From Terrimesophilobacter bigeumensis (GTDB taxonomy: Bacteria; Actinomycetota; Actinomycetes; Actinomycetales; Microbacteriaceae), in NCBI RefSeq assembly GCF_039537265.1, contig NZ_BAABAE010000002.1, positions 1-64,000 on the forward strand: a stretch of DNA of 64,000 bases. Reading direction: 5' to 3'. Under the pieces are notes generated by a model. It was not told the origin of the DNA. It ran no database searches and worked only from the letters and a program-made list of their open reading frames with translations. This document shows, one piece after another, positions 1 through 8,377 of the stretch. Numbering within the stretch: position 1 is the stretch's first letter; every line of letters begins with the position of its first letter. A program made the translations under genes and the position numbers.

Positions 1-75
1 GACAGACACCATCTCGGCATCGGAGGCAAGACCCCCATCGACCGAATCAACAACGGTCGAGGTCAGTACATCTAG
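1..75 (+). pseudogene. 3' end of a transposase (IS481/IS3-like integrase fold), cut by the window edge
   Basis: Frame 1 reads 24 codons to a TAG at 73-75. The peptide contains RHHLGIGGKTPID and ends NNGRGQYI, which resembles the C-terminal tail of IS481-type DDE transposases (HH-G-TPI...G-Y-stop). Only the tail is visible, so intactness cannot be judged. It lies convergent to the first catabolic gene and marks the left side of the accessory cluster as a site of mobile-element activity. Family call is by motif memory only. Confidence 0.55.
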
Positions 76-104
76 TCCGGCCGGCGACCCTGCCGGTCGA
101 CTAG
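72..104. terminator. Stem-loop between convergent transposase stub and DapA-family gene
   Basis: CTAGTCCGGC (72-81) pairs with GCCGG-tc-GACTAG (92-104) with a two-base bulge. It overlaps both stop codons, so it could terminate either transcript. There is no U-tract, so this is a weak intrinsic terminator at best. Confidence 0.4.
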
Positions 105-1192
105 CTCAGCCATCGATCACGATGCTCTTCGATGAAGGCGTCATCGCGTAGCTCCGGATAGGCCGCCCAGATCCGATCGATCTCCTCCAGCTGACCAGGT
201 GAGAGGCGCTCGTGCGCGTCGAGGAACCAGAGCCCTTCGAGCAGTCCCTGGCGACGCAGGACCTCATGGATGCCGGCGATGCAGCCGACGAACCGATTCG
301 CCGCGTCGAAGATCACTCCGTTGGCATCGGTCAGGGCGGGGTTGAGATCGATGAGAGCATCGAGAGCGTCCCGGTCCCCGGACTTCGCTCGACCGACCAG
401 GCGGAGGGTCTCGACCGCCCCCGGTACCCAGACCGCCCATTGCCCGAGAAGCCCGCCCACGACGTCGAGACGGAGGGGGGTGCCGTCCTGGCTTTGGGTG
501 GGGTACGAGGTCAGGAGGTCCATGACGATGTGGTCGTCGTTCCCGGTGTAGAGCGCGAGACTCGATGAGCGACCCGACCGCCCGACACCGTGGATGACGT
601 CGAGCGTCGCGTAGCGATCGAAGGGGGCGATCTTGATCCCGACCACGTTCGGTGTCTCAGCGAGCGCTTGCCAGAACGAGCGCGAAAGGTACCGGCCTCC
701 CACGGCTCTCTGCAGATAGAAGCCGATGACGGGCAGGACTTCACCGACCGCGCGCGCACGGTCGATGAGATCGCGCTCCTCGAGGTCGTTGGTGCCGTAG
801 GGTGCCAGCAGAACGAGATCGTAGCCCAGCGATCTCGCGATCTCCGCCTCGGCGACGGCCTGCTGCGTCGGCCCCGTCACTCCGGCGACGAGGAGTGGCC
901 GCCGATCGGGATACTCGCCCGCCGTCGCGGCTGCGAGCGAGAGCACGGGTTCGAAGAGCTCATGATGCTCGTCGTGAATGGAGAATTGCGTCGTGTGCAC
1001 GGCCACGGCCAAGCCGAGTGAGCCGGCCTCGATGTAGTAACGACTGAGCGCTCGCTGACGGCGTTCGTCGAGTTTGCGGTCCTCGGTGAGAGCCAGCGGA
1101 TGGGCGGGAATCACTCCTCCGCGCACGAAGCGGTCGAGCGGCGTCCCCTCCGTCACCGCGACTGCGGTCGATGTCTTCTCGGCGATCGACAT
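101..1192 (-). CDS. Dihydrodipicolinate synthase (DapA) family lyase/aldolase
   Basis: About 363 aa with the class I aldolase TIM-barrel layout of the DHDPS/N-acetylneuraminate lyase superfamily. The presumed Schiff-base lysine is in VVGIKIAPFDRY, and the strand carrying the usual tyrosine appears as PVIGFYLQRAVGG. It is longer than housekeeping DapA (about 300 aa) and diverges from it, so it is likely a catabolic 2-oxo-acid lyase or dehydratase rather than lysine-biosynthetic DapA. ATG at 1192 is chosen because GGAAGG (1201-1206) sits 8 nt upstream; an in-frame start at 1207 is possible. It follows the epimerase gene with a 2-nt gap and is co-transcribed with it. Substrate unknown. Confidence 0.85.
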   Translation of the reverse strand: MSIAEKTSTAVAVTEGTPLDRFVRGGVIPAHPLALTEDRKLDERRQRALSRYYIEAGSLGLAVAVHTTQFSIHDEHHELFEPVLSLAAATAGEYPDRRPLLVAGVTGPTQQAVAEAEIARSLGYDLVLLAPYGTNDLEERDLIDRARAVGEVLPVIGFYLQRAVGGRYLSRSFWQALAETPNVVGIKIAPFDRYATLDVIHGVGRSGRSSSLALYTGNDDHIVMDLLTSYPTQSQDGTPLRLDVVGGLLGQWAVWVPGAVETLRLVGRAKSGDRDALDALIDLNPALTDANGVIFDAANRFVGCIAGIHEVLRRQGLLEGLWFLDAHERLSPGQLEEIDRIWAAYPELRDDAFIEEHRDRWLS

Positions 1193-1193
1193 C

Positions 1194-2210
1194 TCAGAAC
1201 CTTCCATCTCTTTGCTGGAACTTCGTCGGCTTGTCGAGGAGAGGTCCGCCGTCGCCGACCCAGGTCGCGGTGAGCTCGATGAGCTCCTCGATGGTCAGTT
1301 CGGGGATCCCGAACAGCTCGTGGCACTTGGCTGCGTTGGAGAGGAGCGCCGTCGAGGCCTCGGTGCCGGTGAACTGAACTGTTCTACCGAGTCGCGCGGC
1401 CAGCCGCTCGGCGACGTCACGAATGGAAATCGTCTCCGGACCGGCCAGGTTCAGCACGAAAGGGGGAACGGCGGCGTGCGCGAGAGAGCGCAGGATCACT
1501 TCGTTGGCATAGCCCTGCCAGACGACGTTGGCGAATCCGGTGGTCACGTCGATGGGATTCCCCGCGAGGATGTCCCGCGCGAGATCGACGAGAACCCCGT
1601 AGCGCATCTCGACCGCATAGTTGAGGCGGATGATCGAGGTCGGCGTTCCGGATGCCGTGGCGAAGTGCGTGAGAACCCGCTCTCGGCCGAGGCAGGACAT
1701 CGCATACTCGCCGACCGGACCGAGCTCGTCCTCCTCGGTCGCTCCTCCTCCGTCCACGGGTACGAGCGGATACACGTTGCCGGTCGAGAGCGCGGCGATG
1801 CGCGATCCGGCGTAACGCTCGGCGATGCGACCGGGCAGGTAGGCGTTGGTCGCCCATGTCCTCGCCTCCTGGCCGTAGCTTCCGAACTTGGCGCCCACCA
1901 GATACACGACGTTGGCAGCGTCGGGCAGGGAGCTCAGGGAGAGCTCGTCCGAGACATCTCCGACGACCACGCGCGCACCTGTCGTCTCCATGGCGCGACG
2001 CGCATCCGGTTCGGCAAAGCGCGAGACCGCGATGACTTCGGCACCGGTACCCGCCTCATCGATGGCGCGTACGGCGAGACGAACCAGGCTCGGGCCGAGC
2101 TTTCCGCCAGCACCGAGAACGATGATGTCGCCGGACAGCCCGCGTAGATCTGTGACGAGCTGGGGCCTCGGGCGGGAGAGTCGATCCTCGAGTTCGTCCA
2201 CTGTGCGCAC
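1194..2210 (-). CDS. NAD-dependent epimerase/dehydratase family protein (extended-SDR fold)
   Basis: About 338 aa. The Rossmann motif GAGGKLGPSL lies near residues 33-42, followed by DVSD and the VVYLVGAKFG strand. The usual YxxxK active-site signature is replaced by YAMSC (GEYAMSCLGRER), so the general lysine is missing. As far as I recall this is a feature of a subfamily found beside DapA-family genes, and the protein may not do classical epimerase chemistry. GTG at 2210 is preferred because AAGGAG ends 5 nt upstream; a TTG at 2234 is the longer alternative. First gene of the minus-strand pair, with the TACGGTC operator about 50 nt upstream. Confidence 0.8.
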   Translation of the reverse strand: MRTVDELEDRLSRPRPQLVTDLRGLSGDIIVLGAGGKLGPSLVRLAVRAIDEAGTGAEVIAVSRFAEPDARRAMETTGARVVVGDVSDELSLSSLPDAANVVYLVGAKFGSYGQEARTWATNAYLPGRIAERYAGSRIAALSTGNVYPLVPVDGGGATEEDELGPVGEYAMSCLGRERVLTHFATASGTPTSIIRLNYAVEMRYGVLVDLARDILAGNPIDVTTGFANVVWQGYANEVILRSLAHAAVPPFVLNLAGPETISIRDVAERLAARLGRTVQFTGTEASTALLSNAAKCHELFGIPELTIEELIELTATWVGDGGPLLDKPTKFQQRDGRF

Positions 2211-2260
2211 TCGTACTCCTTTTAATGGTTGCAACCTCTGATAGCTCGAACCTGCACCTT

Positions 2261-2276
2261 TACGGTCTAGGCCTTA
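2261..2276. promoter_or_regulatory. Operator box 1 of the cluster regulon (TACGGTCTAGGCCTTA)
   Basis: 16-bp imperfect palindrome with half-site TACGGTC. It matches 15612-15627 and 8192-8207. It lies upstream of the epimerase/DapA operon, with a possible minus-strand -10 TAGGAT (2288-2283) and a weak -35 TGGCGA (2311-2306), placing the box at the transcription start or just downstream. The rest of 2211-2449 shows no supportable gene. Confidence 0.65.
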
Positions 2277-2449
2277 ATTGGAATCCTAGCGGCTGATCTC
2301 GCCCATCGCCAGTCATGTTCCGGCTCGCCGCCGATGCCCGCCTCGATCGGTGAGACGCGCCGCCGCTGACATCGTAAACGGGCTGCCTTCAAGGGCGTGG
2401 TCGTCGGTCACGTCGATGAGCATGTCTGGGGCTTCCGCCGCACCGATGG

Positions 2450-3268
2450 TCACGACGTCTCGGATGATCCTGATCGTGAGAGGATCCTCCGCGCGGTGAC
2501 GGCGTCCTCTGCGAACGAGGACAGATCGGCAACGGGGACGCCCGTCGTGGTGACCGAGTGGAGGCGCCGCCAAGCGGAACGGTGAGCGGATTCGAATGGG
2601 GTCGGATGAACGGCCTGTTCCTCGGTGTTCGCTGAGACGGCGAGTGCCGACGTTGCGGTGGACGGCGCGGGAACGCTCAGCTCAGCCAGTTCGTCCCGAC
2701 CGACGACACGCAATCGTGCCGACGGAGGGTATGCGTTCGTCCTGATGGCCGAGACGGCGATGTCGGTTGCCGATTCGAGGTGTCCGAAGGCGCGGTAACC
2801 GTGCTCGTCCGACTCCCAGAAGTCGACCCGGCGGACGGCGCCCACGGTTGCCCGAATAAGCACCAGCTGCGCGAGTATCGCCGTCTCGTCGGTCATTTCG
2901 GCGTCGAGCGTCACCGTCGACTCGACCAGCGCTCCGGTGTTCGCAATCCGCCGCAGTTGCTCCGACACAGCCGCTACCGCCGGATTATGCACCCACGAGG
3001 TGTCGAGGACAACCGGCACGGAGGCGGCGTTGGCTTCCGTCCTCAGTTCGCGAACCTCCTCGATGCACGGGTTCACGACCATCACGCCGCGAGCCCCCGA
3101 TCGGATGCCCGAGAGTGCGCGGTGAGACCAGCCGGCATCACCGAGGACCGCGATGATATCCGCATGGTCATCGGTGAGCCGTAGCGACTCCGGCAGCGTG
3201 GCGAGCGTCTCGGGGATTCGACCCGGGGATATCGACCCCGGCTCCGCGCGCACTGTCAGCGCGCTCAT
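2450..3268 (-). CDS. Small oxidoreductase-like companion of the Gfo/Idh/MocA gene
   Basis: About 272 aa, beginning MSALTVRAEPGS, with its ATG overlapping the stop of the upstream Gfo/Idh/MocA gene (ATGA, 3265-3268). The text has alternating strand/helix segments (IIAVLGDAGWSHRAL, VPVVLDTSW) but no clear glycine-rich nucleotide-binding loop and no recognised catalytic dyad. It may be a degenerate Gfo/Idh-type subunit or a partner needed for the upstream dehydrogenase. An upstream extension of the frame to 3568 is antisense-like arginine-rich text and was discarded. Function unknown. Confidence 0.65.
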   Translation of the reverse strand: MSALTVRAEPGSISPGRIPETLATLPESLRLTDDHADIIAVLGDAGWSHRALSGIRSGARGVMVVNPCIEEVRELRTEANAASVPVVLDTSWVHNPAVAAVSEQLRRIANTGALVESTVTLDAEMTDETAILAQLVLIRATVGAVRRVDFWESDEHGYRAFGHLESATDIAVSAIRTNAYPPSARLRVVGRDELAELSVPAPSTATSALAVSANTEEQAVHPTPFESAHRSAWRRLHSVTTTGVPVADLSSFAEDAVTARRILSRSGSSETS

Positions 3269-4320
3269 CCGAGCGCCCCGGCGGACTGCCGAACGCACGT
3301 CGCCGCCTGATTCGCGATCGACAGGGCGAACTCCAGGTCGTCGACGAGGGAATCGATCGGTTGACGGGGTGAGGAACCGCGCACCACCTCGGCGAGGTGC
3401 CGCCACTCTCCCTCGTAACCATTGTGGGAGAACGGCCCGAGCACGACGGTCCGCTGGGAGGACCTCAGTTCGACCCGCGCCGAGCCGGCGTGGACGTAGG
3501 ACGGTGTGAATTCGATGTGCAGGGCTTGATCGTCCGCGATCGCCTCGAGCACCCACGACGGCTGCCAATTCGCTGACATCATCGCATGGAGTTCGATGGT
3601 CCTTCCGGATGCGTCCATGACAACCTGATAGCCGGATGGGGCAACCGACTTCGCGAAGTGGACGTCGACATCGCGGTGGGTCGGGAGGAACCGCCGCACG
3701 AGGGGCAGGTCGTGGATGGCGAGTCCCATGATTCCGTCGGCGATTCGATCCGCGTCGTTTCCGGGGCCGGGGCGGTTAAGCGCCGGTCGGCCGACGACTT
3801 CGGTCGAAACATCTTCGAACGTCGAATTGGGCGGCAGAAGAATGGAGGAACGGACTGTGTGCACGCGTGCAGGGAAGTCTGCCCATGAGTCTTGAATCGC
3901 CAGCCAGGCCGGGTCGAAGGTGTGCATCGCCCCGACGATGATGGGGGTGCCCATCTCGGCGGCGATGTTGGCGATCTGTTGCGCCTCCTCTGCGCTCGTG
4001 GCGAATGGTTTCTCGCAGAGGACCGCGCGTTTCCCCGCCTGACACGCCGCGATGACCTGCTCGGCGTGAAACTGTTGAGGGCTGCAGACGGCGACGACGT
4101 CGACGGCGGGGTCGAGCAGGAGATCGTGGGCAGTTGTCGACCACGATGCTCCCGCTCGTCCCGCCACCGACTTCGCCACGCCGGGATCGGTGTCCATGAT
4201 GTGTCGGACCCGGAAGGTATCCCCGAGCCGGCTGAGTGTCGGCAGGTGAATCGCCTGTGTCACTGGGCCTGCACCGATGATTCCCACGCCGATCGGCTCG
4301 GCCTCCGTTGACTCATCCAT
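3265..4320 (-). CDS. Gfo/Idh/MocA family oxidoreductase
   Basis: About 351 aa. The N-terminal Rossmann fold GVGIIGAGPVTQAIHLP is followed by VDVVAVCSPQQFHAE and the family signature VLCEKPFATSAEEA, in which CEKP supplies the conserved lysine. The C-terminal alpha/beta domain is complete. Members oxidise or reduce sugars, inositols and related polyols with NAD(P); here a pyranose/deoxysugar dehydrogenase role is plausible from context. ATG at 4320 is preferred; GTG at 4326 is possible. Translationally coupled to the companion gene downstream and separated by 72 bp from the large secreted protein gene. Confidence 0.85.
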   Translation of the reverse strand: MDESTEAEPIGVGIIGAGPVTQAIHLPTLSRLGDTFRVRHIMDTDPGVAKSVAGRAGASWSTTAHDLLLDPAVDVVAVCSPQQFHAEQVIAACQAGKRAVLCEKPFATSAEEAQQIANIAAEMGTPIIVGAMHTFDPAWLAIQDSWADFPARVHTVRSSILLPPNSTFEDVSTEVVGRPALNRPGPGNDADRIADGIMGLAIHDLPLVRRFLPTHRDVDVHFAKSVAPSGYQVVMDASGRTIELHAMMSANWQPSWVLEAIADDQALHIEFTPSYVHAGSARVELRSSQRTVVLGPFSHNGYEGEWRHLAEVVRGSSPRQPIDSLVDDLEFALSIANQAATCVRQSAGALG

Positions 4321-4392
4321 GTTCACTCGGTCCCGTCGACTGCGCGATGCTCACTGTCCAGCGGCGACTCAACGCGAGCCCTCCGCGTCCGG

Positions 4393-7300
4393 TCAGAACC
4401 ATAGCGGGGGCAGCGCCTCCGGCTCGCCTCGGTTCCCTTCCATGTTGATGACGTACTTGACGGTCTCCGTGGTGGATGCCGTGAAGTCGAGCGCCTCAGT
4501 CGGGGTGAACACGGCGGATAGCGAGTGCCTGCCCATCATCAGCGCGTCGGTGGTCAGGACGAAGGTTCCATCCGAGACCGTGCCATGGCCGAGCGATGTC
4601 GTACCGTCGAAGATCTCGAACGACCCGACGGCCGTGGCCGGCGTCACGGTCGCCGTGATGGTGACGTCCGTGCCGAAGCGCGCCGCCCCCGAGGGGGACA
4701 GCTCGATGGCGGAGGACGTGGGGACCACTGCCTTCGTCACGGTGAACTCGAGCGTGTTGGTCCGGACCGTCGTACCGCCGAGGCTGACGTCGGCATATAC
4801 CTGCGCAGTCCCTCTCGCGAGGGCATGCACCACACCGCCATCGTCGACGGTGAGCACCGCCGGGTCGCTGCTCGTGTACGAGAACGTGGCCCCCGCCATG
4901 ATGGCGGGCAGGCCGTTCGCCAGCACCCCGGAGCTCGTGATCGATGCCGTGTCGCCGGCCTCGACCGACGTGTCGCTCATCGAGATGGTTGCCTCGGTGA
5001 TCGGCACGGGAAGCTTCATCAGATGCGATCCGCTGCCGTAGTAGATGCTTCCGTCCTTACCGAGCGCCATGGGGTGGGTCGTCGTGTCGGCGAGCTTGCG
5101 GTGGGCCAGGGTGTCCGGGTCGACCACGGTGATGTATCGCGCAATGCTGGTGTACAGCATCCCGTCTGCGCCCCAGATGAGGTAGAACTCCCGCCACTGG
5201 TTGCCTCGCGCCGAACCGTAGTACATCAGTTGGCTCTTCACGATCTCGTGAGTGTCGGCATCCATCGCGTAGATTGCGAAGCCGGTACCGCCTTCGGCCA
5301 GCTGCCCGTAGGCCGCCCCCCACAGCAGCCCATCGGGGCCGAAGGAGAGGCCACCGAGCAGTTCCGGAGACGACATCCCCGGAATGGCAGGGATGAACTC
5401 GTCGGTCTTGGTGCCACTGGCCACGTCCCACTCGAACAGATGGGCCGTCGTCGTCGAGTCGTCGACGCCCAGACCACCGGTGATCGAGGTTCCGCCGAAG
5501 AGGGTGCCGTTCTTGTAGGCCAGCGAAACGACGCTCTGGTTCTGCACGACGTTTCGAGTCGACGTCCAGGTTTTCGCCACGTCGTCATAGATAGTCAGAC
5601 TTCCGCCCTCATAGGAGTAGGCAGGCACGGTTCCGATGAACAGCTTGTTGTCGCCGGAGGCGAAGGCGAAAGGCCTGTCTTGCAGAGAGGGGACCGTATA
5701 CACCAACCCGGGGTTACCCGTCGGCGTCTCGCTGTAGTTATACGGCTCCGTCGCGTCATAACGGTAGATCCGGGCTTCGGGATAAGTTCCGAAATACGTC
5801 TTGCCGTTGAGGAATCCGGTATTTTCAACCTGGCCGGGCGAGGTCGGCGAGGAGACCCGGGTCTCGTAGCTCTGGGTTTCCTCATCGAAGACGCTCATGC
5901 CGTCGATGTAACCGCCCAGATACAGCTTGCCGTCGGGGCCTTCGGCGATGCTGTTGAGCGTGACGCCCGACCGGGCCAAGGCCACAGAGTGGTCATCCGC
6001 CGTTCCAGTTTGCGGGTCATAGCTCAGGTACTTGCCGTTCTCGAAGAGCATTCCCAGTACCTGGTGCCCGTCCACGTCCACCCAGTTCATAGCCTTGGCC
6101 GAGATCGCCGGGAGCTTGACCTCCGGGGTCACCGCCTGCAGGGAATTGCTGTCGACGTTGTACGTCCACAGGGTGCTCGTGTTCTTGTTGCGGAAGTAGA
6201 GAATGTTCGAATTCTGCGGTGACGGCGGTGAGATGATGCCGTCGAAGGTGTTGGTGTCGGTGAACCGTGTATGCAGCTTCACCGCGAAGGTCGCCTCGTC
6301 CATGACGATGAGCCCCGTCCCGTCTCGCACATAGAGCAGGTCGTCGTAGACCCAGATGTTGTGGATGAAGCCTGCTTCGCCGGTGACGGGAAGTGGCACC
6401 TCGATCTTGTCGCCGGTCTCCCGGTCGATGCGGACCAGATGCTTGAAGGCGCCGATTCCCGCATAGAGGTACTGGTCAGTGACCGCAACGCCGTGGACGT
6501 AGTTTTCGCCGGCGAAGATCGAGCCGAGGTTGCAGAACTGACCAACGGCGGTGCCGAGTTCGCAGGGTTGACCGGCAACGGTGTTGTAGCTGAACATCTT
6601 GCCATCATCGGAGAACGAGGAGGTGCCCCCGTAGATCAGCCCGTTCGAGCTGGCGTCCAGGTCCCAGACGAAGTGATCGGCCGGGTTGTTCCCTACCATG
6701 GTCAACTTCTTCTGGCTGGGGTCGTATTGCCAGAGATTGCCGCTATTCGTGCTGGAGAAATAGGCATTTCCGTCCGAGCTGACCGTGACTGCCCAGGTCT
6801 CGGTGATTCCCGGGACCTTCTCCTGGAAGTTGATCGCACCGGTCGCTGCATCCAGTGCATAAAACGTTCCGGGGGACCCATTTGTCGCGAAGTACACCTC
6901 ACCGTTGCCGATCGCCCCGCCGAGGGTCTTCGTCGAGAGCGCCGCCTCTCCCAGGTCCACCGGTGCTCCGAAGTTATACGGCAGTTCGAGAAGACCGGCA
7001 TCCACGAGGGAGATGTCGTCCACATAGGCCGAGCCGATGTTCACGGTCGATGAGTAGAGCAGGATCCGAACATAACTGGCGGTGGCGGGTGCCGTGCCCT
7101 CCACTTTCATGTTCACCCATTCGTCTGCCGGCCCGCTCACGGTCTGAGCAGCCTGGCCGACCTCAACGTTGGCCGCGTTGTAGAACTTCTGGTAAACGGC
7201 GAGGCTTCCGTTGTGAGCCGGGGTTCCGGTGCTTGCCAGATACACGCTGGCACCGGCCAGGTAGCTGCGATTCGGCTCGACGAGCACGGCGCCGCTGAGC

Positions 7301-8115
7301 AGGCCGACGACGAGGTTCGGGTCGTTGTCGGTGATCAGCACGCTGTTTGTTCCGGTGTGCTGCTGGTCCTTGCTCACCGTCACCGAGGTGGTCGCAGGAA
7401 GCGACTCCGACGGGTACCTCCTCCAGGAGAGGATCGTGGATGTGCCGTTGGTCTGCTCGAAGCTGGTGTTGCCGGGAAGCAGGTTGACGTCGGTGACCTG
7501 AGTGAAGCGGACGTCGTCGACGTAGGCGGTCATCGTCGTGACCGAGTTGGCATAGATGAAGATCGTCGCCTGGGTCGCTCCCTCGGGTGCGACGCCCGAA
7601 GCCCGGATGTCCAGCCACCTGTTCAGCGGGGAAGAGGTCACGGAGTAGGTCGCCTGCTTATTGAGCGGGGCGCCGTTGGCGCCGTACCAGCGAATCCAGA
7701 GGGCCGGGGTTCCCGTGACGGCTTCCAGGTTCAGTCGCACTCCCGCTTCGTAGGTCTGCCCCGCGGTCACCGGCAGCAGGGCGCTTTCGGCGCCGAGGTT
7801 TCCCGTCGCCACGATCTTCAGGCTGTTATCGCCCGCGAAGACGGTCGTCCCGGAGAGTGAGAGTCCGGTCTGCACCCCGCTGGACCAGTACCTCCATCCG
7901 GGGATCTTCCCCCCGACCAGTGCTTCCTCGAACCCGGGATTCTGGACCGATGGTGCTGAGACCGTGGCCTCGGAGACCGCCATGGGCGTCAGGCTCGAGG
8001 CGGCTGTGCCTGCCATTGCGGGGGCGGCCTGCATGATGGTCACGCCGAGGAGGAGGGCCATCGTGGCCGCCGCCCCTCTGCTGAATGTGTTCCGTCGGCC
8101 AGCTGATGGTGCCAT
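4393..8115 (-). CDS. Large secreted multidomain beta-propeller protein with CBM-like and Ig-like domains
   Basis: 1240 aa. A Sec signal peptide has its likely cut after AMA (residue 35). Two CBM4/9-like jelly-roll modules follow at about 58-205 and 213-370, each opening NPGFEE/NTSFEQ and closing AYVDDV. A long repeated region (about 378-1040) has propeller-blade motifs such as FYALDAATGAI, GNAYFSS and DGLLWGAAYGQL. A Big_2-like domain (about 1042-1128) and a second Ig-like domain (about 1134-1222) end the protein. No LPXTG anchor or known glycosidase catalytic motif is visible. It is a paralogue of the 15709-18774 product. SD AAAGGA lies 8 nt before the ATG, with its own promoter and operator upstream. 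Likely binds or cleaves an external polymer, by analogy with propeller polysaccharide lyases; that role is inference. Confidence 0.85.
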   Translation of the reverse strand: MAPSAGRRNTFSRGAAATMALLLGVTIMQAAPAMAGTAASSLTPMAVSEATVSAPSVQNPGFEEALVGGKIPGWRYWSSGVQTGLSLSGTTVFAGDNSLKIVATGNLGAESALLPVTAGQTYEAGVRLNLEAVTGTPALWIRWYGANGAPLNKQATYSVTSSPLNRWLDIRASGVAPEGATQATIFIYANSVTTMTAYVDDVRFTQVTDVNLLPGNTSFEQTNGTSTILSWRRYPSESLPATTSVTVSKDQQHTGTNSVLITDNDPNLVVGLLSGAVLVEPNRSYLAGASVYLASTGTPAHNGSLAVYQKFYNAANVEVGQAAQTVSGPADEWVNMKVEGTAPATASYVRILLYSSTVNIGSAYVDDISLVDAGLLELPYNFGAPVDLGEAALSTKTLGGAIGNGEVYFATNGSPGTFYALDAATGAINFQEKVPGITETWAVTVSSDGNAYFSSTNSGNLWQYDPSQKKLTMVGNNPADHFVWDLDASSNGLIYGGTSSFSDDGKMFSYNTVAGQPCELGTAVGQFCNLGSIFAGENYVHGVAVTDQYLYAGIGAFKHLVRIDRETGDKIEVPLPVTGEAGFIHNIWVYDDLLYVRDGTGLIVMDEATFAVKLHTRFTDTNTFDGIISPPSPQNSNILYFRNKNTSTLWTYNVDSNSLQAVTPEVKLPAISAKAMNWVDVDGHQVLGMLFENGKYLSYDPQTGTADDHSVALARSGVTLNSIAEGPDGKLYLGGYIDGMSVFDEETQSYETRVSSPTSPGQVENTGFLNGKTYFGTYPEARIYRYDATEPYNYSETPTGNPGLVYTVPSLQDRPFAFASGDNKLFIGTVPAYSYEGGSLTIYDDVAKTWTSTRNVVQNQSVVSLAYKNGTLFGGTSITGGLGVDDSTTTAHLFEWDVASGTKTDEFIPAIPGMSSPELLGGLSFGPDGLLWGAAYGQLAEGGTGFAIYAMDADTHEIVKSQLMYYGSARGNQWREFYLIWGADGMLYTSIARYITVVDPDTLAHRKLADTTTHPMALGKDGSIYYGSGSHLMKLPVPITEATISMSDTSVEAGDTASITSSGVLANGLPAIMAGATFSYTSSDPAVLTVDDGGVVHALARGTAQVYADVSLGGTTVRTNTLEFTVTKAVVPTSSAIELSPSGAARFGTDVTITATVTPATAVGSFEIFDGTTSLGHGTVSDGTFVLTTDALMMGRHSLSAVFTPTEALDFTASTTETVKYVINMEGNRGEPEALPPLWF

Positions 8116-8191
8116 GATCGGGATCCTTTCGTGCTTCTCACGAGGTTGCTGAACTCACCGCTGGCCGTCCGAATGCTTCAGTGCAACGAAT

Positions 8192-8207
8192 TTCGGCCTA
8201 GACCGTA
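8192..8207. promoter_or_regulatory. Operator box 2 (minus strand TACGGTCTAGGCCGAA)
   Basis: Second copy of the TACGGTC palindrome, starting 11 nt downstream of the predicted -10 of the 1240-aa propeller gene, exactly the spacing seen at 15612. That position suits a roadblock-type repressor. It could also affect the divergent SDR operon starting at 8378. Confidence 0.7.
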
Positions 8208-8218
8208 GTATTCCGGTT

Positions 8219-8248
8219 AGAGTACGATCAGCAAGCGGATGCTGTCAA
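8219..8248 (-). promoter_or_regulatory. Promoter of the 1240-aa propeller gene
   Basis: Minus strand: TTGACA (8248-8243), 18-nt spacer, TACTCT (8224-8219). Same -35 hexamer, spacer length and distance to operator as the promoter at 15571-15600. Confidence 0.65.
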
Positions 8249-8329
8249 TAGCACGGTCCCCTTGACGGCCGAACGAACCCGGGGAACGCCTCGGAAATCG
8301 CCTGCGGAAGCCGGTGGCACACCAGCCGC

Positions 8330-8345
8330 CGACCGATATCGGTCG
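8330..8345. promoter_or_regulatory. Perfect 16-bp palindrome upstream of the SDR/FAH operon
   Basis: CGACCGATATCGGTCG is fully self-complementary and ends 32 nt before the GTG of the SDR gene. It is unrelated to the TACGGTC boxes, so it may bind a second regulator. No other copy was noticed in the window. Confidence 0.4.
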
Positions 8346-8377
8346 TGTGCATCAACTGAAAGGATTGGGGATTAGCC

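Noticed and set aside
2313..2573. 86-aa frame overlapping the end of the Gfo/Idh companion gene
   Set aside because: Considered as a frameshifted continuation, but no alignment or SD supports it and the companion gene has a natural end.
3269..3568. Longer start for the Gfo/Idh companion gene
   Set aside because: The extra residues are antisense to the end of the Gfo/Idh gene; the ATGA junction at 3268 with coupling is the likelier start.
4525..6222. 565-aa open frame antisense to the 1240-aa propeller gene
   Set aside because: Same codon-bias artefact; the minus-strand protein is supported by its paralogue.
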